Source: Phlyctochytrium arcticum (taxonomy: Eukaryota > Chytridiomycota > Chytridiomycetes > Chytridiales > Chytridiaceae). From it: 64,000 nt of DNA. Positions 1 through 10,630 of this stretch are shown here, one piece after another (the first letter of the stretch is position 1; the number at the start of each line of letters is the position of its first letter). The stretch lies in contig JAHLKI010000001.1 in NCBI GenBank assembly GCA_025602905.1, positions 2,728,001-2,792,000 of the forward strand, written 5' to 3'. Made by a program: the position numbers and the translations under genes. The notes below the pieces were generated by a model. That model made no database searches and was not told where the DNA came from. It saw only the letters and a program-made list of their open reading frames with translations.

Positions 1-603
1 GGGATAAGTCAGTGCAAAAGTTTCATGATTCAACTCCAAACGCCCTGGAAGTATTATGGCGTGCGCGGCCAAATCCCCCCAACCACCCAGAAATCTACGG
101 CTTCACCAGCTTTGCACTGGAGCTTAACGGTAAGCAGCGATGGCCTGGCTGATCCTTTCTTGGAAATGCTCACACTGCTCATAGAATTGACCCCTGACCT
201 CGAGGGACATTTGCCAAACACCGATACCCGATATCGAACTGATCAGAGGTAACCATTTGGTATCAACCTGAAAGTGAGATAATACTAACATCAAGTTCTC
301 CTTAGGATGTATGAGGAGGTACCCGAGGCAGCTCAATTGGCATTTGTTTGTACCTAGAATTAAGCTTTTTCGTTTCTCTAGGGACGTGACGAGGAAGCCG
401 AAGCAGAGAAGCAACGGCTCGAACAGAAGCAGCGTGAGTATCGAAAGCAGCTCGAGGCACAGGGGATTTCATGGAGCCCGTCGTGGTTTGACTTGCGACC
501 AGAAGAGAATCAGCCAGGGCAGCAAGCGTGGCAGTTCAAAGGCGGATATTGGGAGAAGCGAGGAGATTTTGAAACTGGTCTGGACTTGTTTGGCCCGTCA
601 TAG
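1..603 (+). CDS. Oxysterol-binding protein-related protein, C-terminal part (5' truncated by window edge)
   Basis: C-terminal end of an OSBP-related lipid-transfer protein (sterol/PI4P exchange at membrane contact sites). Exons 1-129, 185-248, 306-345 and 382-603 join in frame. The product reads through the conserved ORD tail: a Trp-containing strand, YGFTSFALELN, then LPNTDTRYRTDQR, matching the family 'LPPTDxRxRPDxR' element, followed by a charged helix EAEKQRLEQKQREYRKQ typical of the ORD C-terminus. The last residues (WSPSWFDL...GYWEKRGDFE) match the usual end of these proteins. Introns are 55, 57 and 36 nt; the third uses a GTTTGT donor. The N-terminal part (PH/ankyrin domains, and the EQVSHHPP signature) lies outside the window, so the subfamily cannot be decided. 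Confidence 0.88.
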
Positions 604-906
604 AGGACTGGCTGTATTTTGATGCTTTTTGTCCGTTTCACACTTTTGAGACTCGTGTTTTTATCTTGTTTGACCTTCTGAATTTCTTGAGTTCTGAATG
701 ACCGTAGACAACGTTATGGCATGTTGATAGCATATATATATATATATCTTTTTGAGAATGTTTTATAAGCATGTTCGATGTTGAGAACTGTACAGTACTT
801 GCAAGTTGAACAGCGCGTTTGGTATGTGGTTGGCAACAGTGATAAATCTGATGTAAATTACATGCAATGCCTAAATGTACACACACACAGACGTGATTGG
901 CAATCT
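604..906. other. Convergent 3' intergenic segment with a TA microsatellite
   Basis: Lies between the tail of the OSBP gene and the end of the SDHD gene on the other strand. It holds a short (TA)n run at about 732-747 and otherwise no coding signal I can support. Confidence 0.6.
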
Positions 907-1657
907 TTACTGCTTTCCTACCCACAATCGCTTGACAAACTCTGTGATGCCGATATCATTTGTGTTGAACTGGTAGCATCCATACAATGTCAGACCAGTG
1001 GCGGCGTAAAGGGTATAGCTCAGGACGCGGAACGCGACAGGGTTTCGGCGCTTGGGAAGGTAGTCTTGGATGATGGCATCAAAACCAATGTGGGTGTGCA
1101 GGGGAATGACGACTCCAAGAGCGAGGTCGACGTAAGGGTTGGAGCCGATGACAAACGGGGCGGCGATCAGAGGGACAGAGACAAGGGAAAGCGCTCGCTC
1201 AAAGTCCCAGTGATAAGATCCGTGGAGCTTGGATTTGGGTTCGCCGGATTGTGCTAGCGAAGGAAGAAAGTTTCGGGCGTCAGGAAAATGGGTCACTCCC
1301 ACGTTACCGAAAATTACCGGAATACTTACTGGTGGTTTCTAAAATCGAACAAGAGATTAGTAAAGGGAAGATAGCTTGGGGTGAGGCCTTTTGCAAAGGA
1401 CTAGGAATCATCACTTACCGCTTGCTGGTGTAGCCGCAGTATTCTTACTGACTACTGAGCTGCTAAAGAGGTCTGGTCGTCCTACAGGAAGTATGCAAAA
1501 ACGTCAAGATTGCTCTGCCTAGACAAAATTATGGGTGGTCAGCGTCCAACCCACCTGAGCGGAAAGAGGCAACGGGCGTCAAACGCAAGGAAGTTGCCGA
1601 GGATCTTGCGACAACAGGCAAACGGGATGCATTGCATACAACGCGGGGAGCCCACAT
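907..1657 (-). CDS. SDHD: Succinate dehydrogenase membrane-anchor subunit (CybS/SDHD)
   Basis: Membrane anchor of mitochondrial complex II, carrying haem b and the ubiquinone site. Three exons on the minus strand (1657-1555, 1481-1419, 1328-907) give 195 aa. The start is the only ATG that yields a mitochondrial presequence: MWAPRVVCNASR followed by an Arg/Ser-rich stretch and no acidic residue for over 30 residues. The mature part has the family signature HWDFERALS (conserved His-x3-Glu-Arg), then three hydrophobic segments, the haem-ligand region GVVIPLHTHIGFDAII, and DYLPKR (conserved Asp-Tyr of the quinone pocket). Length suits SDHD precursors (150-200 aa). Exon phases (1, 1) fit at both junctions. 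Upstream, 1658-2040 has no gene I can see. Confidence 0.9.
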
Positions 1658-2040
1658 CTGGTCAAGAAATTGAGGTGAATGGAGAGTGTTTTGGGATTTC
1701 TGAAAGAAGTCTACACCCTGGCCATGGCACTGTTCTGCCCTCTGCCATGCAAGATGTTATAGCATACCTTTTAGTTCCTGATTAGGGGGTTGAAATTGCT
1801 GACTGGACAAGGTCAAATTGTGGTTGCAGCTCGCCTGAATCTGCCCGGCGATTTCCGTGCTTCACATGTGGCTTGGATCTGGAACTTTTAACCCTAACTC
1901 ATTCTTTGCTTCCCACGTCGGAAGCACTCAAGCTTACACACGATTCATTTGTATGGCCGGTTACTCTTCACGGTAGAAAAGCTCGACATGTGGGTCCGAA
2001 TACTACAGCATACTAAACTATCATTGCTTCCCAGAAAAAG

Positions 2041-3110
2041 GATGCAAACTGTCGAGAATCGATGGTCGACTTAATCCACCAAGAAAAAATCTCGCTCGAA
2101 AATTGCAAACACATCGTGCTCGACGACGCCGATGTCATTGTGGAACAGGAGATGAATGTTGATGTGATGCACATCTTTTCTGGGGGCGTCAACCTCCGGA
2201 TGGACCTGCAAGCATTTATCTTTTCGGTAACAGATGATGACCGAAATACCCAAGAAAGATTATGTCTTGATTGATGTGGGCAATCAAGTCAGAAAGCAAT
2301 TTGCTCTCGAGAACGTAGGGAGGTGAACTTAGTCTTTTTCTCTCTTTCCCTGTTTGTTAGTCTTCTTTATCTCTTTGTATCAGTTCATTTTTTCTCTCTA
2401 TATCTCAATGATCAAAGTCAGTCCAGTTAAGCTCGTTCGTAAGTTGGTAAATGGGGGAACCCCTCCGCACGCGTCAAGTTAACGCTCATATAAATGTATA
2501 CCGCATGAGACACTTCACGAAAGACTTGCCGCAATGCACGAGAACATACCATTAAACTATGAATAAAGCCTTTGTTCTAGTCGTATGTTTGCTCTCAGAT
2601 CAAGGTCTTAAGGACGAACTGATGGGTGGACGCGAATCCGGAGAGCAATATAGTACTTCTTGCGTTGTCATAAACTTCCCGCTCCCAAGTTCCCAACAAA
2701 ACTGTGCCGACACACAAATTCCCACCCGGACTGACCTCTCTGCCGGCCTCTGACCGGTCTCCTCGACTCTCACGTTCTATGAGTTTGGCAGTCAAGATGT
2801 ATCACCTGAAGCAATCAAACCGACAATCACCAGTTCCCTTTCTGGGTGATTTTCACTTCAAACAGTGTGATGCAGTCATTTTACCTGCACGGCACGTCGC
2901 TTTCACCACCGATGCGTCTCGGCATAACATGCACCCTCAGAAGCCGGGCGGTACCGACCTCGCCGTTTGGGCACGTCCACTACTCGAACTTGGCAACCCA
3001 GATCAACAATTTGAAGGAGGGGCGACGTTTCATATTGCTGGCGAGAGGCAGAACGGGAAGAAGGGGACTGTCAAGTTCTTGACATGCGCATGCGGAGTGC
3101 AGATAGGGAA
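2041..3110 (+). pseudogene. Decayed DEAD-box RNA helicase
   Basis: Scattered helicase motifs survive in shifted frames. At 2062-2272 a reading frame has ISLENCKHIVLDDADVIVEQ, resembling motif II and flanks of Sub2/Ded1-type helicases, with DEAD turned to DDAD, then AFIFSVTDD where motif III 'SAT' has become SVT. From about 2244 the next conserved stretch, IPKKDYVLIDVGNQV, continues in another frame, so there is a frameshift. Around 3008-3080 the frame INNFEGGATFHIAGE followed by GKKGTVKFLT resembles the motif VI region (HRxGRTGRxGKxG...FLT) with its arginines lost. No start, motif I or intact domain remains. Which helicase it came from is uncertain; the C-terminal match is the weakest part. 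Confidence 0.5.
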
Positions 3111-3312
3111 AACTGCGAAAGATAACCAGATAGGGACGGATGTACTGTATCTTGAGGTGTTTTTTAACAATTTTTGTGATTCTTTGTAGTATCATAGACA
3201 GTCTGCAACTGGTACGAATTTGTGTTGGTCAGACTATATGCTAATATCATACTGAATCCAGATGAAAAGGCCCTAAAATAGTTGCGAGTTTCAAGTTCTA
3301 GGGGTAGCAGAA

Positions 3313-6300
3313 ATGCGGCCATTTCTCTTTTTCACAGGACATATTCTACGGGAGTTTTGCGGGATGGATGCTAGCGGGATCTTGGTCCGGAGCCTTCGAA
3401 GCCGCGGTCTGAGCCGCGGTACGGCTCAGCGGCTGGGATGGACAGACCAGGACTTTGACAACGGAATTCTGAAGCGGCGACGTTTTGACGAAGTGTTTAC
3501 TGCAATTTTCAAGAAGAAGGAGAACCCTTTACCAAGCGCGGCCGCTACCACTGGTCCTGTCGCAAGACCCATCCCTCTTAAGATCCCGGGCCTTAAACCG
3601 CAGCACTCGGTCCTTACAGAGATCCTCAAATACAACGAGGTTTCCCACAGTCACATCTCTTGGCTGCTTGCCTCTGCAGCGCCAAACACAGCCGGTGTGC
3701 GGTTCATTGGCCTCGACACCGAGTTTGACGGGCCCTTGCTTGGCCTGATTCAGCTGGCTACGAACGATCGGTGCCTGCTCGTCCTTGTTGCGAAGCCGGC
3801 GGAAAACAATCACTACCGCAGAAGCCCCAACAAAGCTTTGGATGGTCTTCTCGGGGACCCTGCAATTCGCAAAACGGGCTGCGAACTCTCAAAGGACGCC
3901 TTGCTACTTTTCAGCAACTTTGGTCATATTTTACGAGGTGGCATCGATCTCACACACGTTTACAGTCCCGCTACGCTGGAATCCACCAAACGTAAAACTA
4001 AGGGACTGTTCACTCTGTTTTCGGAGATGTACCTCCCTTCGGACCAGCCGCTCCTGAAGGATAAGGCTACGACGACATCCAGATGGGTTGGCGTCACCCT
4101 CACTGAGGATCAACTCAGCTACGGTGTCTTGGACGCTTGGGTTTCGTACAAAGTTGGCACGCACGACCCTTCCAAGATTGCCAGCGCTAAAGTGCTGGAC
4201 TTGACGAGCATCTATCGTGGGTTACTGAAAACGCTTGCGAACGAAAACAGCACAGTCCTTGCCATCGAAGATATGCAGCAAAAGCAGTTCGAAAGCAAGT
4301 TCAGCGCCGTAAAGCGGCGCCAGGATGGTAAATACGATGTCATCAACTCCCAGTACCGAAACAAACTCCAATTCAAGGACGGTGTTCGGTTCCGCCTCGC
4401 CTCTGGACAGCTGCTCCCTGGCAAAGTTGAAGTTGGAAAGCATGGAATGACTAAAACGGTGAAGCTTAAAAATCCGCCCAAGGGGGCGTGCGTTGTGAAA
4501 GGTATCACGGTAGTCGAGCAGGGCGGCTCAAGGGGCACGGACAGCTTTTTGAGGTAAGCTGCTGAAACCCTTCCCAAGCTCAGTGGGGGAGTATGACCAT
4601 CATCTATCCAACCCTGCTCACTTTCTTTTGGCAGAGACGCGTGGCTGAAACTGGTCCTACACGGCCAGCTAGACACGTCTACCGTGCCCTTTTTTGGCAC
4701 CCTCTTCTTGAGCCAGAAACAATCTCTGGGAACCGCCCCGCCGGCTTACGACGTGTCAGGGCACGACCTGAACCCATCTCAAAAGAAAGCCGTGAACGCG
4801 ATGCTAAGAGCGCAAAGGCCGCTCACTCTAATTCATGGTAAGGTCCTTAGTTGCTCGCATCAACGTTGCATGCCCGAGTCTGACAGCTTCTCGTGTTCTT
4901 TTTCCTCCCTCTCCCGCTGACAGGGCCGCCGGGAACAGGGAAAACTTTTGCCATCACAGCCGCAGTTGCAGCCAGCATTTCCTCGCCCGACCACCACTTT
5001 TACGTGCTCACCTGTCAGACAAATGCGGCTACGAGAAACCTGGCCGTGACGCTGCTAAAACGTGGTGTAAGTGATTTTAAGATTGTCGTATCTGACGATT
5101 TCTTCGTGGAGGTAAGGCAACCGTCGGGCTTGCAATGCTAGTTCTTTTAACGTATAGTGCTAACTCTCTAGCGCAGTGGCACGAACATCAGTATGAGAAG
5201 ATCCACGGCCACGTCATCCAGTCGTCAAAACCCGAAGCCAGAATTTCAACGATTTGATCGGTCCGCGGACCGTGGTCCTGTGCTCCCTTTCCCAGCTCTC
5301 GAACTCAAACATAGTCAAAATATTGCAACGCCGCCGCGTAACTCACCTAGTTATTGATGAAGCATCGCAAATCTGCCTCGCCAATCTTCAACACGTGCTT
5401 GCCTTGTATAAGGACTCGCTCAAACGCCTGACTTTTGTCGGCGACCCCAAGCAGCTGGCGCCCTTTGGTAACGAACAGCACCCGGTTGTGCAGAGCGTTT
5501 TTGAGAGGCTGAAAAGCGATGTGATGCTTAATATCCAGTATAGGATGCCATGTGACCTAGGCGCATTCATCTCTGCCACGGTGTACGAAAACAAGTTGGT
5601 GTCGCATAAGCAGCCGCGGGAGGTGTGCACTGTCGCGCTGATCGATGCTGCGCATGGTAGGGAGGAGACGTCGGGGAAGGGGTTTACGGTAAGATGCCCG
5701 AACCGTGATTTGCACCGACCCAGGGCAATGCTGAAACTAGCTCTGATTGGTGTTTAGAACCCTCGGGAGGCCGACGCTGTCGTGCAGGTCATTCTCAACC
5801 AGTTCCTGACCCGTGAGTTTCTAGTGATAACGCCATACAATGCTCAGAAAGAGCTCATCACCAATCGCCTCCGCGAGGCCATCCGCAATCGTCTCTCTCA
5901 AGGCAAAACCGATTTCAAGCTAGCATGGGCCGACGAGCGCGTTCACACTGTCGATACGGTGCAGGGTCAAGAAGCCGACGTGATCGTCTTTAGTGCGGTT
6001 CGGACGATTAAACCCGGATTTCTCAGTAACAAGCGGCGGATGAACGTGGCCCTCACCCGCGCCAAAGATCGACTGGTCGTCGTCGCCCATATGTCATTCT
6101 TTCGAGACGGACTTGGCAAGGAGAGTCTGTTGGGTGATTTTATTCGGGAAATGGAGAAAGTCACACAAGTGGTAAATTCGAAGCAACTATCCGACAAAGC
6201 TTTCATGCTAGACTTCAAGCTTCTCCAAGCTGCCGAAACAAAAAACACGCATCCCCCGGAGCCCATGCAGGGAGCCGCCGGCACGACTACCCAGGCAGAT

Positions 6301-6462
6301 TCGTCGGAAGGGCAGGCCATCAGGCCCGTCTCTTTGCCTGCCGGGACCGAACCAAAGGCAAGGGGGAAGCACTGGAAGCAAAACATGAAAAGAATTACAA
6401 GAAAGAGGGAGAAGAAAAGGAAAGAGAAGGCGGAGGAGAGCCGCGAGGCTCCACTGCGATAG
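3313..6462 (+). CDS. 3'-5' exonuclease domain fused to a UPF1-like SF1B helicase
   Basis: Exons 3313-4553, 4635-4837, 4924-5111, 5177-5688 and 5758-6462; about 939 aa if a 29-nt gap at 5213-5241 is removed (see findings). N-terminal half is a DEDD (RNase D/WRN-like) exonuclease: FIGLDTEFDG (D135, E137), and LSYGVLDAW (Y270, D274). C-terminal half is an SF1B helicase: motif I HGPPGTGKT near 482-489, Walker B VIDEASQ near 594, motif III FVGDPKQLAPFG, QYRMP, motif V TVQGQEADVI and motif VI NVALTRAKDRLVV. The tail is Lys/Arg-rich (nuclear or RNA-binding, inferred). Probable role: nucleic-acid unwinding coupled to 3' end digestion in RNA turnover or repair; substrate cannot be told. A second in-frame ATG at 3364 could be the real start. 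Splice donors and acceptors are otherwise canonical. Confidence 0.85.
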
Positions 6463-6979
6463 GCCCATGCATTTTGGAAGTGAAGGGTAGTTTTGGGGTG
6501 CTTCGCGGCCGGCTGCGTGAATTAATTTTGCTGCATAATGGAGTATATACTTCCAAGTGGACAGCGGCGCTTTCGCACCTTTCGACGGAGTAGAGAAAAA
6601 GCAGCATTAAACAGGTGAAGAGTAGGTAAAGTATGATTAGCTCCCAGACGGCATCTATTATACTCCTCTCAGAGCGTTCCAATCTTTGGAGAGAACAGCG
6701 TATATAGTCTAGCTTGTCGGTCACTCCTGCATATCGTAATAGACTATCATAATTGGACAGTAGCTGGTCAAAGTACGCGTCAGTCAAATTTTGGGACAAA
6801 CACTTGTAGAGCTGGGATTTCATCTCCAGGGCGATTGACATACTGCAGGTAGAACTAGTTGTAGAAGCCGCAACAGAGAATGTTGCGGATCCAGAGTGGG
6901 ATCCCATGTACATACCCAGTCTGAACAGCCCAACAATGAAGATATACCTCAAAAAATTGCCATTAGAATGAAAAGACAT
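6395..6979 (-). CDS. Hypothetical small membrane protein
   Basis: A 194-codon open frame on the minus strand with an ATG, its last 68 bases antisense to the helicase tail. It has one strongly hydrophobic stretch (AVWELIILYLLFTCLMLLFLY, about residues 110-130) and no family I recognise. It fills an otherwise empty 700-bp gap between the helicase and the bromodomain gene, but with no intron, no homologous motif and convergent overlap it may be chance. Confidence 0.25.
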   Translation of the reverse strand: MSFHSNGNFLRYIFIVGLFRLGMYMGSHSGSATFSVAASTTSSTCSMSIALEMKSQLYKCLSQNLTDAYFDQLLSNYDSLLRYAGVTDKLDYIRCSLQRLERSERSIIDAVWELIILYLLFTCLMLLFLYSVERCESAAVHLEVYTPLCSKINSRSRPRSTPKLPFTSKMHGPIAVEPRGSPPPSLSFSSPSFL

Positions 6980-7184
6980 GCATTAGAACGGCTGCTGGAG
7001 AACGACTTTGAATATGTCTTTACAGCGATCCTCCTTCGCATCAGCAAGATGGCCAGATCATCGTCTTCTAATACGGCGCCCGTCCAGGAATGCCAGCGAC
7101 TAAGCCTCTGAGTCTGAGGTTGGAAGCACGTTGGATGGCTTTGGCCACATTTATTGAGACTGGAATATCAGGCGGACGGAGGTC

Positions 7185-10162
7185 ATGTCGGAACAAGGTA
7201 CTTTGCGTTGCTTTCCGTTCTTTGCTAGCGGCACGATCTCTGCGCCGGCAACGCTCTAACTACTTTGCTTTCTGTCTTTTGATTTGCGTCGTGGAATCCG
7301 TGTCGTTTGGATAACTGCGTTGCTTCTCCCAAACTCTGTTTCTTCCTTACGCTCTGCAAATGCTCCCGTCTCTTACTTTTCAAACGTCCTATGAACAACA
7401 GGCAAACCCCGGATAAAACTCTCATTTAAATTTGGGGGCAACAGTGTCAAAGTCCAAACCGGAAGTGCGGTTTCCAACTCTTCAACCGCGAGCCAACCAG
7501 ATAGTAAACGGACCAAATTAACGCCTAGTAGTAGTAAGACAAGTAAGAAAGGAAAGGCAGCCACGAATGGAGGGGGTCCTACTGGAGATGGAGGTGGCAA
7601 GCGCAAAGGAATGTCTGCTCTGGAGGCCGCCCGGGCGTTGGGCACGCCAACCACTCCAACGTCATCAAAATCACGCAAGCAGCCCTCTGCAATGAATGAA
7701 ACCCCGACTCCTGCTTCGCGGAACGGCCACACGAAACAACTTGCACTATCCGACGGGGAGGATGATGATGAGATTGATATTGACAATGGGCCATCGACAA
7801 TAGGCTCCGAGAAGGAAGTTTCCAAAGGCAGTGGCCGAATGGAACTCGTTCTCGGCAGCGATAACCGTGTCTCTATACCCCGTCCCTCATCTTCCTCCTC
7901 ATTATCCAACCTATCAAAATCATCCATGTCCGCCTCAACCCCCACCCCATCCCGAAAACGCAAAGCATCCATACACAGCATTGAATCCGAACACATTGAT
8001 ATCGATGATGATATTGACGTGGGGGAGGATACTCCCCACCGCGGTGGGGGGAAATTCCGACCCGACGCCGGATCTAAATCCCTTCCCACCTTTCACAAGC
8101 GCTTCAAAAGCGAGTCCTCCATGGACTTGGATGCGTCGCCAACAATACCAGACAGTCCTAAAGGTAGTATCATTACGCCTCAGGATTACGAGCCATCATC
8201 CGACTCTGTAATCGGTTCAGCGCGACCCATGCGGCTGGCCAAAAGCAAGCGACCTAGCTTTGCGCCCGTTCGATCATCCGAACCACGTCCTATGCGGAAG
8301 AAAGGCCTGTACGCAATACTGACCAAACTGATCCCGCTTCTGAAGCAGTAAGCGTTTTTCAATTGTCCCTTTTCATTTCTTGAGCCTGATTGTCCGCGAC
8401 GCTCATTTAGGAAAGACCCTTATGGCTTCTTCCTTGATCCGGTTGATCTGTCTTATGTGACTGATTACATGAATGTAATTACGGAACCAATGGACTTGGG
8501 TATGTGGACGCGCTTCTAGCGAACAATTGATGAATGTCTCATTGGTTTTTATTCAAGGTACGATGGAGCAAAAAGTGGATCGCCGAATATACAGAAGCGT
8601 CGACGAGTTCAAGGTGAGCTGCTTGTTTCTTTTGCCGTCAAATGCGATTAATCACTAATAATGGGACCATGACACAGCGTGACTTTGAGCTTGTCGTTAA
8701 CAATGCCAAGACATATAACGCACCCGATACCGTCTACTACAAAACGGCTCACAAGATGGGGACTGGAGGCCTTCGCCTGATCGAGCGAGAAACGACAAAT
8801 GTAGAAATTGAAATGGACTTGGACGAAATGGGTGTGACGCGGGCCGTCGAGGTAATGCACTCCTCGTGTGATAAAGTTTCTAAAAAAAGGTAAAATTAAC
8901 ATGAATCTCAGCAATCTTCATCAAGTGGAACGCGAGGTCCTGACGGTAAAAAGAAGAACAAAAAACTTAAAAACACGGAAGAAATTGAATTGAAAATGGC
9001 GGAGCGGTGCATGCCTGATGGCAGTCATATTTGGGAGCGCGGAACCACTTCACCGCCCTATATTGCACCCATGAACCGCTTTTTAGCCCAGTACATGTCA
9101 TGTCGGCGTGATTGTCTTATGCCCATTGATTACAAAACCATGACCGGTGAGTTGTTGCTGCTGAGGAGCTAAATGTTATGACCGTTTTCTTATTCTCGGG
9201 CCGTTCTAGTTGATATGGAGGCATTTGGACCCTACCAATATCGGGAATTACCTCCCGTGTCAGCCAACGTGCATGACGCGTTATTAACACGGACAGCATA
9301 TGGAGACTTGCGATCAAGAGCGTACGTCAAGAGTTTAGAGCGATTTACGCGGGGTTTGGATGGAGGAGTTCAGAAACGAGTCGAAGATAAAGTGCATGAA
9401 TTAACCAGGGGAGGCCATACCTTGGCGAAACGGGTACTTGAGCGGGCAGCACAAGAGAGGCTGGCCAAAGCGGCTGCTGTTACCACACTGTCAGCATCAA
9501 TACCGAACGCTCCCCCTTCAGCGACCGCCAAATCAAACATCGAAACACCAGCAACCGATATCCCAACTACAAATGGCAACCATACAGAAGAAAAGGAATC
9601 TGTAACAACCGAGTGGGGAACTGTTGCTATTCCCGATTTGATTAAGCACGTTCAAGCGCTAGCCGGGCGAATCATTAGCGCAGCCGAGCTAGAATGGTTC
9701 CGGCGCGAAGGAGTAGACATTGTACCACTCTTATCGCCCGCATCCTTTGGCGTGCGCGACCCCGAGCTGGATAAACAACTAGCGTCAGGCAATGTCCTCT
9801 GGTTGTTGACCAGCAACACGGCCGAATTGGAAGAATGGAGTCGCAAACAGTTTGCGCGGCTAAGTGGACAAAGTCAACATGCGTTCGAGGAGGAAACGAC
9901 ACTGGCGGAAAAAATCCGGCGGCGTTTACTCCAATTGGTGCAAAAGGCCCCCGCGAGCGAGTTTGCTGCGGCCAAGTTACCGCCACTAGAGGTCCTTCAA
10001 GGGATGTTGAGTCGGGCGCCCACATTGATGATGGGGGGTACTGCCGCAAGTGGAGTCAAATCCACAACCTCATCAATAGCATCATCACCGGCTGCCAATA
10101 CTCCAAATCTTGTACCGGGAAACCCGCTGCCAATCAATGTAGATCTCACGCGACGGCCATAG
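7185..10162 (+). CDS. Bromodomain protein, BRD7/BRD9-like
   Basis: Seven exons (7185-7197, 7402-8347, 8411-8499, 8558-8613, 8678-8851, 8912-9146, 9210-10162) joining in phase to 821 aa. The tiny first exon (MSEQ) is supported because it splices to GKPRIKLSFKFGG, and an in-frame stop precedes the ATG. Residues 1-310 are Ser/Pro/Asp-rich with basic patches. The bromodomain follows (about 315-395): DPYGFFLDPVD, YMNVITEPMDLGTM, and the acetyl-lysine-contacting NAKTYNAPDTVYY with the conserved Asn. This spacing (PMDLGTM...YNxPDTxYY) is that of BRD7/BRD9, chromatin-remodeller subunits of the SWI/SNF type. The rest is a helical, low-complexity tail without a motif I recognise. Likely a nuclear acetyl-histone reader. 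The family-level call is solid, the BRD7/9 placement is an inference. Confidence 0.85.
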
Positions 10163-10630
10163 TAAATCATGTGCCCCTTTTTTTATTTGTCGTACTATTT
10201 TTTTTGCATTCTATTCCCAATTTTGTATAAATGCACGCAAGTTTGGTGCGGTGACTCGAATGGTTCTAAATACACCCGTTGGTGCGTTTCTGTACGTTCC
10301 TATGTCTGTTACTTGCGCAAAAGATCCTCGATGCCCCCAGTTCCCACGCTTGGACCATTAATGATACTGTGCGGTGCAGAGTCACAGCCGCAAATGACGA
10401 AAATGATTCTATTCATATGTACGAGTCCCAATCTTCCCAAAAACCATTTATACATCCCCGTAATTACACTACCCAGCGTAACAAACACAAACATCTTGAT
10501 TTGATCTAGGCTCCTTTTACTGCAGGCTGGTCTACGGCAATAAAGCCGTCACGACCACTTCCCGTAACCGGCTATGCGGCATCATCATCAGTATCACTGC
10601 AACAACACAAAAGCAGGAACATGAAAAGAC

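Noticed and set aside
2704..3189. A 161-codon plus-strand frame as an independent gene
   Set aside because: Its middle part resembles the DEAD-box motif VI region and it lies in the helicase relic, so it is treated as part of the pseudogene.
4212..4700. A 162-codon minus-strand frame across the helicase gene
   Set aside because: Antisense to a coding exon with clear exonuclease motifs.
7373..8089. A 238-codon minus-strand frame across the bromodomain gene
   Set aside because: Antisense to the low-complexity exon 2. The plus-strand model has consistent splicing and a bromodomain.
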